A model generated the notes under the pieces. That model had not been told where the DNA came from. It saw nothing but the letters and a program-made list of their open reading frames with translations, and made no database searches. A stretch of 30,425 bases of DNA from JAKQHY01 sp034429475 (GTDB taxonomy: Bacteria > Chloroflexota > Anaerolineae > B4-G1 > SLSP01), in the NCBI GenBank assembly GCA_034429475.1, contig DAOUGD010000267.1, positions 1-30,425 of the forward strand, given 5' to 3'. The position numbers and the translations under genes are program-made. This document shows positions 22,972 through 30,425 of this stretch, piece by piece (position 1 is the stretch's first letter; each line of letters starts with the position of its first letter).

Positions 22972-23652
22972 ATGACAAAACCGCTATCAGAACGTCAACA
23001 AAAAGTCTTTACCTTTATCAAAAACTACCTGGAAGTCAATGGCTATCCGCCTACAGTCAGAGAAATTGGCAAGGGGGTGGGGATTGCCTCTACCTCATTG
23101 GTTTCCTATTATCTGCGCGGACTGATGGAACATGGTTACATCAGCCGGGGAACGGCGGTTTCCCGCGCCATCCGGCTGACCGCCGAAGAGGAAATGGGCG
23201 ACACGTTCCTTTCTGAGATGCCGGACACGCTGCCTGTGGCGGCAATGGTGGACACATTGCCAGTGCCCTTCTTGGGGTACATCGTAGCCAGCGCGCCTAT
23301 CCCCGTCGAACCGCTGCCCGGCAACGAAACCGTCGAAATCAGCCGCGCCCTGTTTGGCCGGGACGCCGATAATCTGTTTGCACTGCGGGTCAAAGGTGAT
23401 TCGATGATTGACGCCCTGATCGGCGATGGCGACACCGTCATCTTGCGCCACCAGGAACGCGTTGAAAATGGTGAGATGGCCGCCGTATGGCTGACCAACA
23501 ACGCCGGCGAAACCACCTTGAAAAAAGTGTATTACGAAAATGATATGATTCGCCTCCAACCGGCCAACCCGACGATGGGGCCTATTATGGTGCCGGCCAG
23601 GCACGTACAGGTACAGGGCAAAGTGGTGATGGTGTTGCGCCGGTTGAATTAA
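22972..23652 (+). CDS. lexA: SOS repressor LexA
   Basis: A 226-aa LexA. The winged helix (1-70) has PPTVREIGKGVGIASTSLVSYYLRGLMEHGYI. The S24-type self-cleaving domain contains Ser144 in KGDSM and Lys184 in TTLKKV, matching E. coli Ser119 and Lys156. The cleavage region reads LGYIVASAPI (101-110), so the scissile bond would be Ala106-Ser107 where Ala-Gly is usual. The linker is longer than in E. coli and holds a repeated DTLPV. On DNA damage RecA filaments would trigger autocleavage and release SOS genes. Ribosome site AGGAGG lies 5 nt before the ATG. Its stop codon overlaps that of the convergent protease gene by 3-4 nt, with no terminator between them. Confidence 0.95.
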   Translation: MTKPLSERQQKVFTFIKNYLEVNGYPPTVREIGKGVGIASTSLVSYYLRGLMEHGYISRGTAVSRAIRLTAEEEMGDTFLSEMPDTLPVAAMVDTLPVPFLGYIVASAPIPVEPLPGNETVEISRALFGRDADNLFALRVKGDSMIDALIGDGDTVILRHQERVENGEMAAVWLTNNAGETTLKKVYYENDMIRLQPANPTMGPIMVPARHVQVQGKVVMVLRRLN

Positions 23653-26600
23653 AACTGGCGCAACACGAGCGGCAGGTAGATTCGTCCTGGCATCAGCCAC
23701 AGACGTTGCTCCCAACGTTGCCCGGCTGCGGTTTCAATCAGGGCGTCTATGCGGAACCCTTGCGCCGTAAGATCCCAGGCGCGGATCGGCACAGTTATAA
23801 CGTGAGTGGTACCGGGCGGCAGATCCCCCTGCCACCCAGCAGACAGAACGCCGCTTTCGGCCGGAGTGGTCATCGTGAACGGCGTCAGTCCCTCCATCAT
23901 CCAAAACCGCACCTGGGCAGGCCCGGTGGCGCCGCTGCCCTGATTGTGCAGCATAAACTCCAACGTCACCGGCCGGCTAATGTACAGCGTGCTGAAGGGC
24001 GCGGAAATCCACTGGCTGCTCGCCAAATCCCCCCCACCCAAATGCAGCGCGACCGCGCGCGTGAAACTGAGGTTCCACTCCGGCAAAGCCAAAGTCACCG
24101 TGGGACCAATGGCGGCGCCCGCCGTTCCGGTGATCTTGACCGTCCAGCTGAATGACCGCTGTGCTCCCGACGCCAGTGTCCCGGCCCAGGTGAGGTTGCG
24201 AGTGCGGTTGTCGTATCGCAGGTCCCCCGGCAATGAGATGACCACTGTGGCCGAAGGAGGAACGTTCAGCAGCGTCAGCGAGGCCGGCAGCGTGTGCGTG
24301 AGCGCCGCCGGTAAGGTGAGCGCGGCGTCGTTGCGCAGCACCAGGCGATTGAACACGGTTTGCCCCGGTACAGGCGCGGTCGGCGTCACCATCCAGGTAG
24401 TGTCCCCCAACGGCGAGAGCCATCCCACCGCGCGTTCGAGAACCAGGGCGCGGGTATCCTCGGTCAGCGTCTCCAACGGGAAAGCGTAGAACAAAGTTTT
24501 TCCGCCTTCCTGCGTCAGCGCATTGCGGGCAATGGCAATCGGCTGACCCTGTGCGCTCCTGACAACCGGCGTCGCCGCGAACGCCGGCTCTATTCCATCG
24601 GCCCAGTTGGAGAAGGGATAGTTCAATTCCACCGGCCCCCATTCCCCCCCCGCCGGATGATCCGGTACCCCTGCTGCAAAATCAGGGAGAGTTTCGTCCC
24701 ACTTGAGAACTCCCAGTTGTTCGAGCAGCGCCTTACCCTCGTAGTTGTAAAGAAAGTCCTGAGATGAAAGCAGCAGTCGTCCTCCGTTTTGCAAATAGTC
24801 CAGCAGGCTCAGTTCTTCATCGGCCTCAATTGGGGTATACCAATCGTAGCCGGTAAACCAGAGCAGCAGGGGGTACGATTTCAGTATGTCGCCAGTGGGC
24901 GAATGATCAGCAATAGACCCACTGCCATGCATCGTACTCCATACATCAAAAGGAATGTGCTGGCGCTGCAACGCGGCAGTGTAATAGGCTTCCATCGGAT
25001 ACCAGCGGTCGTCGTCTACCAGCAGCACCGGCGCAGGCGTTTTGGTCTGGAGGGCGACCGTGACGCTTTCGCCGGAATGTAACCCCGTCACTGTCAAAAT
25101 GAGCGTGTCGCGGACATCCGTCCCCAATTCCGGCGGAAGGGTGACAGCCACTGTCACCGTCAGATGAGTGCAGGGGGAAATAATGGCCGTGGTGGGGGTG
25201 ATGGTTGTGGGCCACCGAGAATCGCCCCAGGTGAGTGCAAGGGGTTCCGGTTGCCCGGCGTATCCGATGTGCCGCAGGCTCAGGGTGTGGGTGAGCGTCT
25301 GACCGGCCAATCCGATCTGCGGCGTCCGGCTCAGCGCTGTCAATCGCAGCCCCTGGGTCAGCGGCGGTTGCATCAACCATTCCAGGCTGCGCGCCATGAC
25401 GGTGCGGCGCGCGCCGGCGTCCGCAATGGCCTCGTAGCCAAATCCAAAAAACAGGGAGCGATAGGGAACGCACACCGACGCGCCGACGCCGCCCCCTTCG
25501 CCAGTGGTGTATTGCCACAGCAGCGCCGCTTTCTCCGTATCGGCCACCTCCACAGCATCGGGGCGGGTCTGGTTAGCGGCGCCGGCGCCGCCGGTGATGG
25601 TCACAGTCAATCCCGCAAAAAGGCCGATGCCCTGGAGCGTCCGGCTATCCGCCGTATCCGCGAAGTACCGCACACCCATTTGCTCCCGCAAATAGGGGGC
25701 TGCGCTGTAGTAGGACGAGGCCCCGTCAAAGTAAGCCACATCCTGCCCACTCAACAGCACATGCCCGCCGCCGAGCAGGTAATCCCGCAACGCCTTGCTG
25801 CCCTGCACCAGTCCGGGTGAACCTTCTGGCGAAGACCACAGCACGATGTCGTAGGCGCGTAACGTGGCGCTGACCGGCGTCTGCGCGGGGATATGTTTGA
25901 TGCTGATTTTGTCGTAAACGTAGCCCAGGGCTTGCAAATCGTTTTCCCAGTAAGCAATTTGGCTGCCGTAATACCAGGGACCTTCGTCCACCAGCAGCAA
26001 CGTGGGGGCGGCAGTCAGGCTGAAATCCCGCCGTGTGGTTTGCCCCACCTGCACGACGACGCCGGCCCCGAGCACGCGATACCCTAACCCGCGCACCGTG
26101 ATCTGATAGGCGCCGGCCGGCAGCGTCAGCCGGTACGCCCCGTTAGCAGCGACCACGGTTGTCACCGGCGTGTTGGCGACCGAAATGACGACCGGGCGCG
26201 TTGGCGGCTCGCCCGACGTCAGCCGCACCTGCCCGGCCAGCGTCCCCACCGGCAGGGCGGTCAGCGCAAAGTCGCGCACTTGTGCGGTATCGCTCAATAC
26301 ACGAACATCGGCGGTGTGGGGACCATAGCCAAACGCCGTCGCCGTCAACACATACTGGCCCGGCGGTAAGGCCAACGCATAGCGGCCCTGCGCGTCGGCA
26401 GTGACTTGCGTGGCTTGCCCTCCCTCGCGCGTGGCTGCCATCACCCCTGCCTGGGGAATCCCGCCGCCCGCCCCCCGCACGGTCCCGGTAATGAAGCCGG
26501 GATGCGCCACCGCCACCGCCGCTGCAAACGCATCCACGCGCCCCCAGCCGCTGTCGTTGTTGGGGGAGGTGGTGGTCAACGGCACAGCAGTCTCGGTCAG

Positions 26601-27911
26601 CACGCGCGTCAGCGTGGTGATGGGGAGCGTCGGACTGATGGCGCGCAGCAGGGCGACGATACCGGTCACATGCGGCGTCGCCATCGAAGTGCCCTGATAT
26701 TCCTCATACAGTCCGCCCGGCACGGAAGACAGCACACTGACGCCCGGCGCGACGACGTAGGGCTTGATCTCTTTCCACGGCGAAGGCCCACGACCGGAAA
26801 AATAGGCCACCTCGTCGTCAAAATCGCTGGTGCCCACCGCAAAGACGCCGGGCAGGCTGCCCGGCGAGCCGACGCTGCCGACTTCCGGGCCGTCGTTGCC
26901 GGCCGCAAAGATCGGCATGACGCCGGCGCTCTGCAATATCTGAATGTCCTCCTCGAACACCGTTGAGGCGCTCTGGCTGCTTCCCCACGAAGCATTTACC
27001 ACGTCCGGCGCCAGGGCGGGGTCGCCGCCAGGCGCCAATAGCCATTGGAATCCGATATGAATCCAGGAATCGTAGCCATAGCCGTCTCCTGCCAGAATCT
27101 TGACGCTGATCCACTGCGCGCCCGGCGCGACGCCGATGTTGCGCCGTCCCACTGCGCTGCCGGTGACGTGCGTCCCGTGGCCGTGGTCGTCGTAGGGATA
27201 GATGCCTTCGTTGACGGCGTCGTACCACGAACCACTATGGTTGACGAAGCCATGTCCCAAATTGCCCCGGTAATTGTCCAACAAGGCGGGATGTTGCCCG
27301 TCGGCGCCGGTATCCATCACCGCCACCACGACGCCGGTGCCCGAAATTCCCAACGTGTGCCAGACTTCGGGGGCGCGGATCTGGGTCACACCCCAGGTAG
27401 GCGTAACCGTTTCTGACCGTTCCACGCCTTGCGCTTCGTTGGGGAAAAGATACTGTTCGTAGTGATCCAGCCGGATTTCGGCCACTTCCGGCGCGGCGGC
27501 CAGTTGTTGCAGTAGTGAGGGCGCGGCGGTTATAGCAAAGCCGTGAATGATCCACAGATCGCGCTGCGCCAGCACCTCGCCGCGCGCCTGCGCCGCTGCC
27601 AGCAATTTGTCCAGAGGCGCTTTGGCGGCGGCGTACTCCTGTTGTAGGGTTTCTACGAAGGCGACGCGCCCGGCGCTGAGAGCCGCGCGCGCGTTCCCCT
27701 CTGTGCGCAGGATCACAATGACGCGCAGTGGCGTCTCCGGCGCAGCTTCCCAGGCGCGGAGCACGTCCGGCGCGACAAGCGGCGGCGGCGCGGCGGCCAA
27801 CGTGGGGCGGCCGGCATCCGCCAACGCCATCCCCACCAGCAACACTACCCCCCACAGCAGGCTGACCGTTATCACCCATCCCATCCCACGCCACATCAAC
27901 CGGTATTTCAT
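23649..27911 (-). CDS. large secreted subtilisin-like (S8) serine protease, multidomain
   Basis: A 1420-aa exported protein. The order is signal peptide (about 1-40), I9-like propeptide (50-155), and subtilase domain with catalytic Asp200 (AVMDTGADG), His245 (HGHGTHV), oxyanion Asn339 (AAGND) and Ser409 (GTSMATPH). Two carboxypeptidase-regulatory-like beta domains follow (about 473-550 and 555-633). Two similar alpha/beta domains come next (LLLVDEG at 638 and VLLVDDD at 962), each with a GGxxLLSxQD motif, as in glutamine-amidotransferase-like/ThuA folds. The protein then has beta-rich domains and a C-terminal IYLPLVLRQF. An upstream ATG at 27941 exists, but AAGGAG sits 7 nt before ATG 27911, giving a normal signal peptide. 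It probably degrades extracellular protein, supplying peptides that the ABC importer could take up. Confidence 0.9.
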   Translation of the reverse strand: MKYRLMWRGMGWVITVSLLWGVVLLVGMALADAGRPTLAAAPPPLVAPDVLRAWEAAPETPLRVIVILRTEGNARAALSAGRVAFVETLQQEYAAAKAPLDKLLAAAQARGEVLAQRDLWIIHGFAITAAPSLLQQLAAAPEVAEIRLDHYEQYLFPNEAQGVERSETVTPTWGVTQIRAPEVWHTLGISGTGVVVAVMDTGADGQHPALLDNYRGNLGHGFVNHSGSWYDAVNEGIYPYDDHGHGTHVTGSAVGRRNIGVAPGAQWISVKILAGDGYGYDSWIHIGFQWLLAPGGDPALAPDVVNASWGSSQSASTVFEEDIQILQSAGVMPIFAAGNDGPEVGSVGSPGSLPGVFAVGTSDFDDEVAYFSGRGPSPWKEIKPYVVAPGVSVLSSVPGGLYEEYQGTSMATPHVTGIVALLRAISPTLPITTLTRVLTETAVPLTTTSPNNDSGWGRVDAFAAAVAVAHPGFITGTVRGAGGGIPQAGVMAATREGGQATQVTADAQGRYALALPPGQYVLTATAFGYGPHTADVRVLSDTAQVRDFALTALPVGTLAGQVRLTSGEPPTRPVVISVANTPVTTVVAANGAYRLTLPAGAYQITVRGLGYRVLGAGVVVQVGQTTRRDFSLTAAPTLLLVDEGPWYYGSQIAYWENDLQALGYVYDKISIKHIPAQTPVSATLRAYDIVLWSSPEGSPGLVQGSKALRDYLLGGGHVLLSGQDVAYFDGASSYYSAAPYLREQMGVRYFADTADSRTLQGIGLFAGLTVTITGGAGAANQTRPDAVEVADTEKAALLWQYTTGEGGGVGASVCVPYRSLFFGFGYEAIADAGARRTVMARSLEWLMQPPLTQGLRLTALSRTPQIGLAGQTLTHTLSLRHIGYAGQPEPLALTWGDSRWPTTITPTTAIISPCTHLTVTVAVTLPPELGTDVRDTLILTVTGLHSGESVTVALQTKTPAPVLLVDDDRWYPMEAYYTAALQRQHIPFDVWSTMHGSGSIADHSPTGDILKSYPLLLWFTGYDWYTPIEADEELSLLDYLQNGGRLLLSSQDFLYNYEGKALLEQLGVLKWDETLPDFAAGVPDHPAGGEWGPVELNYPFSNWADGIEPAFAATPVVRSAQGQPIAIARNALTQEGGKTLFYAFPLETLTEDTRALVLERAVGWLSPLGDTTWMVTPTAPVPGQTVFNRLVLRNDAALTLPAALTHTLPASLTLLNVPPSATVVISLPGDLRYDNRTRNLTWAGTLASGAQRSFSWTVKITGTAGAAIGPTVTLALPEWNLSFTRAVALHLGGGDLASSQWISAPFSTLYISRPVTLEFMLHNQGSGATGPAQVRFWMMEGLTPFTMTTPAESGVLSAGWQGDLPPGTTHVITVPIRAWDLTAQGFRIDALIETAAGQRWEQRLWLMPGRIYLPLVLRQF

Positions 27912-27947
27912 GTCGGCTCTCCTTATTGGGCAACTTCCCATATCCTC

Positions 27948-27955
27948 ATTATAAT
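27948..27955. promoter_or_regulatory. palindromic -10 element in divergent protease/ygeY region
   Basis: ATTATAAT is its own reverse complement, so it offers a TATAAT on both strands. On the plus strand TTGGGC lies 18 nt upstream; on the minus strand only weak -35 candidates are seen. It sits 37 nt from the protease ATG and 113 nt from the ygeY ATG, so it may be used mainly for the protease. Confidence 0.4.
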
Positions 27956-28068
27956 GGTATTTGCTTAGGACAATACACTCACACAGATGGGAAAAATGAC
28001 CCGTGCAATTCGCTCATCATAGGCTTATAGTGAGGGTTTAGAAATAACATCACTTCTGGGAGAAAGAT

Positions 28069-29289
28069 ATGCAATATAGCGCCGAAATCGGACAACGGGT
28101 GCAGCAACAGCGGGATACCATCATCCAGTTTATGCGCGACATTTGCGCGATTCCGAGCATGGAATCGCAGATCGGGCCGGTGGGCGAGCGCATCCAGGCG
28201 GAAATGCGGAAACTTGGCTACGACGAAGTGCGCTTCGACAAGATGGGCAACACGATTGGACGCATCGGGGACGGGCCGAAGGTGCTCGTCTACGACTCGC
28301 ACATTGACACGGTCGGCGTGGGCGATCCCGACGAGTGGGATTGGGACCCGTTCGTGGGCAAGGTGGAGAACGGCTGCCTCTACGCGCGCGGCGCGTGCGA
28401 CGAGAAGGGCAGCACGCCCGGCATGGTACACGGGCTGGCGATTGCGCGCGATCTGGGCCTGCTCGACGGTTACACCGTCTACTACTTCGGCAACATGGAG
28501 GAGTGGTGCGACGGCATCGCGCCCAACGCCTTCGTAGAAGCGGATCCGAAAGTGCGGCCCGATTTCGTCGTCATCGGCGAGCCGACGAAGATGCGCGTCT
28601 ATCGCGGGCACAAGGGCCGCATCGAGTTGAAGATCACGGCCAGCGGCCGGTCGGCGCACGCGGCCTCGCACTACCTGGGCGACAACGCGGTCTACAAGAT
28701 GCAGACGGTGATCATGGAAATCCGCGAACTGGATCGCCGGATGCGCTTCGGGTTGTGCAGCCATCCGCTGTTGGGCCACGCTTCGATTGCGGTGACGGAC
28801 GTGGAGGTGCGCACGGCTTCGCTCAATGCGGTGCCGGACCGGTTCACCATCTACATTGACCGCCGCACCACCCTGGACGAGACGCGCGAGGGCGTGATTG
28901 CGCAAGTGCAGGGGTTGATCGCCGATTATATGCGGCACGAGATCCGCGTGGAGGAGCTGTTTTATGACGCCCCCTCCTACACGGGGTTCGTTTTCCCGGT
29001 GGACAAGTATTTCCCGGCGTGGGCGATGCCGGACGAGCATCCATTGGTGCAGGCCGGGCAGCGGGCGCTCGCCGCGTTGTGGGGTGAGCCGCAGCCGCTC
29101 GGCACGTGGGATTTCTCCACCAACGGCGTCTACTGGGCCGGCAAGGCCGGGATTCCGGCCATCGGTCTGGGGCCAGGCGACGAGAAGACGGCGCACACGA
29201 TGAATGAGAATGTGCCGCTGGATGACGTGGTGCGCGCGGCGGAATGGTACGCCTGCCTGCCGCAGGCCATCGTAGAAGATAATCCGTAG
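28069..29289 (+). CDS. ygeY: YgeY-type M20 metallohydrolase
   Basis: A 406-aa M20-family zinc hydrolase resembling YgeY, a group often linked to selenium-dependent molybdenum hydroxylase and purine-degradation gene sets. Metal and catalytic residues fit: H78 and D80 in YDSHIDTV, D111 in RGACDEKGS, E144/E145 in NMEEWCDG, E171 in IGEPTK and a late His in KTAHTMNENV. A dimerisation domain lies in the middle (about 180-300). In E. coli the neighbours are ygeX (diaminopropionate ammonia-lyase) and ygeW (a carbamoyltransferase); here a carbamoyltransferase follows after 98 bp, which supports the call. Start: ATG 28069 after GGGAGAAAG. The exact substrate is not shown by the sequence. Confidence 0.82.
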   Translation: MQYSAEIGQRVQQQRDTIIQFMRDICAIPSMESQIGPVGERIQAEMRKLGYDEVRFDKMGNTIGRIGDGPKVLVYDSHIDTVGVGDPDEWDWDPFVGKVENGCLYARGACDEKGSTPGMVHGLAIARDLGLLDGYTVYYFGNMEEWCDGIAPNAFVEADPKVRPDFVVIGEPTKMRVYRGHKGRIELKITASGRSAHAASHYLGDNAVYKMQTVIMEIRELDRRMRFGLCSHPLLGHASIAVTDVEVRTASLNAVPDRFTIYIDRRTTLDETREGVIAQVQGLIADYMRHEIRVEELFYDAPSYTGFVFPVDKYFPAWAMPDEHPLVQAGQRALAALWGEPQPLGTWDFSTNGVYWAGKAGIPAIGLGPGDEKTAHTMNENVPLDDVVRAAEWYACLPQAIVEDNP

Positions 29290-29343
29290 TGCGTAGTGCG
29301 TATTCCGTAGTTCTCACAAACGGAATACGGACTACGAATTACG
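29285..29343. repeat. inverted element of GTAGTGC-type heptamers
   Basis: The arms 29285-29308 and 29320-29343 pair at 21 of 24 positions around an 11-nt loop. The left arm is built of 7-nt units (GTAGTGC, GTAGTGC, GTATTCC). The first unit begins at the TAG stop of ygeY. It lies in the ygeY-carbamoyltransferase gap, about 30 nt before the AAGGAGG of the next gene. Confidence 0.88.
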
Positions 29344-29387
29344 TTCATCAATTCTATCTCAACATTCAATTCAAGGAGGTTGTTTGT

Positions 29388-30368
29388 ATGCGTAGTTTCA
29401 TGGGTCGTGACATTTTGTCTCTCAAAGAGTTTGAGCGGAATGAATTCTTCCACGTCTTCGAGGTGGCCGAAGCGCTGGAACCCATTGCGCGCGAGCGCCG
29501 CAATACGGACATGCTCACCGAGAAGACGCTGGTGACGGCGTTCTACCAGCCTTCCACGCGCACGCGCCTGGCGCACGAGGCCGCGATGCACCGCCTGGGC
29601 GGGCACGTCACCGGCTTCTCCGACGCCAAGATGACGCGCGCGGGCGACTGGTATCAGGAGTCCATCAAGGACACGGTGAAGATGCTGGAATTCTACGGCG
29701 ACGTGATCGTGATGCGCCACTTCCAGCAGGGGGCGCCGCACGAGGCCGCCAAGTGGGCCAGCATCCCCATCATCAACGGCGGCGACGGCTGGGGCGAGCA
29801 TCCCACGCAAATCCTCACCGACCTCTACACCGTGCTGCGCGAGAAGGGCACCATTGACGGCCTGCGCTGGCTGGCCGTCGGCGATATGCGGATGCGCACG
29901 ATGCACTCGCTCGGCTACGCGCTGACGCAGTTCGACTGCCCGATCACGTTTGTCGCGCCGCCCGCCAACGCCCTCTTCGACAACTCGCCGGATATGCAGA
30001 TGCCGGAAAGCTACAAGGCCGATTTCCGGCAGTACGCCCTCGATTTCAGCGAGGCGGAACACGTCGAACAGGCGATTGCCGACGCGGACGTGATCCTGGT
30101 CGAACCGGTGATGCAGCCGGACTACACCAAAGCCCGCGACGAGCGCAAGGGCGACGCCGGCTTCACGCCGGACAACTACAAAATCACCCGCGAGTTGCTG
30201 ACGAAGAAGGCCAAGTCCGACGCAATCCTGCTGCACTCGCTGCCGCGCATGGACGAAATCCCCACCGATGTGGACATCACCCGCTGGTCGCGCTACTGGC
30301 AGGAAGCCTTCAATGGCGTCGTGATGCGGATGGCGTTGCTGGCGCTGGTGCTGGGGGCGATGGAGTAA
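29388..30368 (+). CDS. aspartate-carbamoyltransferase-like enzyme, substrate site altered
   Basis: A 326-aa carbamoyltransferase. Carbamoyl-phosphate residues known from E. coli PyrB are kept: STRTR (56-60), Arg110 in VMRH, HPTQ (138-141) and Arg170 in MRMRTMHSL. The C-terminus LPRMDEIPTDVD...FNGVVMRMALLALVLG is clearly PyrB-like. However, the catalytic-loop Lys84 aligns with Tyr89 (YQESIKDT), the aspartate-binding Arg229 aligns with Val241 (VMQPDY), and HPLPR is HSLPR. The second substrate is therefore probably not aspartate, or not bound in the usual way. Coupling to ygeY suggests a catabolic role (compare YgeW), although it is not close to E. coli YgeW. The ATG at 29388 follows AAGGAGG by 7 nt; the longer frame starts in the repeat and is rejected. 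Confidence 0.82.
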   Translation: MRSFMGRDILSLKEFERNEFFHVFEVAEALEPIARERRNTDMLTEKTLVTAFYQPSTRTRLAHEAAMHRLGGHVTGFSDAKMTRAGDWYQESIKDTVKMLEFYGDVIVMRHFQQGAPHEAAKWASIPIINGGDGWGEHPTQILTDLYTVLREKGTIDGLRWLAVGDMRMRTMHSLGYALTQFDCPITFVAPPANALFDNSPDMQMPESYKADFRQYALDFSEAEHVEQAIADADVILVEPVMQPDYTKARDERKGDAGFTPDNYKITRELLTKKAKSDAILLHSLPRMDEIPTDVDITRWSRYWQEAFNGVVMRMALLALVLGAME

Positions 30369-30377
30369 TTTTCTTTG

Positions 30378-30418
30378 TTTTTGCGCGCGGCCAAACCCCC
30401 CGCAAAAAAAAAAAAAAA
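30378..30418. other. weak dyad and 15-A run at window end
   Basis: TTTTTGCG (30378-30385) and CGCAAAAA (30401-30408) pair around a 15-nt loop, and a run of 15 A follows (30404-30418). On the plus strand there is no T-run after the stem, so a terminator for the carbamoyltransferase gene is doubtful; it would suit a minus-strand gene from the right better. The homopolymer may also be an assembly edge effect. Confidence 0.35.
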
Positions 30419-30425
30419 TAAAACA

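Noticed and set aside
27979..29196. Minus-strand frame of 405 codons opposite ygeY
   Set aside because: The product is Arg/His/Ala/Val-rich low-complexity sequence typical of antisense frames; the plus-strand YgeY protein has conserved catalytic residues throughout.
29289..29387. Longer N-terminus for the carbamoyltransferase starting at 29289
   Set aside because: The extension is translated repeat sequence; AAGGAGG seven nt before ATG 29388 and the family N-terminus support the shorter form.
30404..30418. Poly-A run as a biological signal
   Set aside because: It lies at the window edge and may be an assembly artefact; there is no clear terminator structure on the plus strand.

Overview
The window (30,425 bp, GC-rich, mostly coding) looks like a contig from an uncultured or thermophilic member of the Chloroflexota, close to Anaerolineae/Caldilineae. 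This is inferred from protein style, not from a marker gene: secreted proteins with Thr-Pro linkers, a solute-binding lipoprotein with a repeated Glu/Lys/Val stalk, a large secreted subtilase ending in a YLPLVLR-type tail, a LexA with a Gram-positive-type operator, and short-period palindromic repeats between genes. No rRNA, tRNA, CRISPR array, phage or transposase gene was seen.

Left part (1-8.9 kb). Three minus-strand genes come first: an orphan 180-aa protein, a DUF4184 membrane protein, and the start of a secreted protein cut by the window edge. Next is a minus-strand cluster of rlmE, an MFS transporter and a muconolactone-isomerase-like protein, preceded by hflX. Plus-strand genes follow: a FemAB-type aminoacyltransferase, a nucleotide-sugar epimerase and an SsnA-type amidohydrolase. 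Four different short-period repeat elements lie between these genes.

Middle (8.9-18.3 kb). trmD overlaps an ECF sigma factor gene, which overlaps a small orphan gene. A degenerate ABC ATPase comes next, then a complete five-gene oligopeptide/dipeptide ABC importer: binding lipoprotein, two permeases (one with a large extracytoplasmic insert) and two ATPases. A hairpin lies after the binding-protein gene and another closes the operon.

Right part (18.4-30.4 kb). A promoter drives a membrane-anchored orphan protein, a REC-GAF-histidine kinase, an OmpR-type response regulator and a 58-aa basic protein, closed by a hairpin. A secreted repeat protein faces this operon. lexA has a near-perfect promoter with an SOS-box-like dyad in its spacer, and it ends tail-to-tail (4-nt overlap) with a 1420-aa secreted subtilase. 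The window ends with a YgeY-type M20 hydrolase and an aspartate-carbamoyltransferase-like enzyme that lacks aspartate-site residues.

The points most worth following are the YgeY/carbamoyltransferase pair (with SsnA elsewhere in the window), the family of unrelated repeats sharing one architecture, the degenerate ATPase beside the peptide importer, and the four-gene signalling operon.
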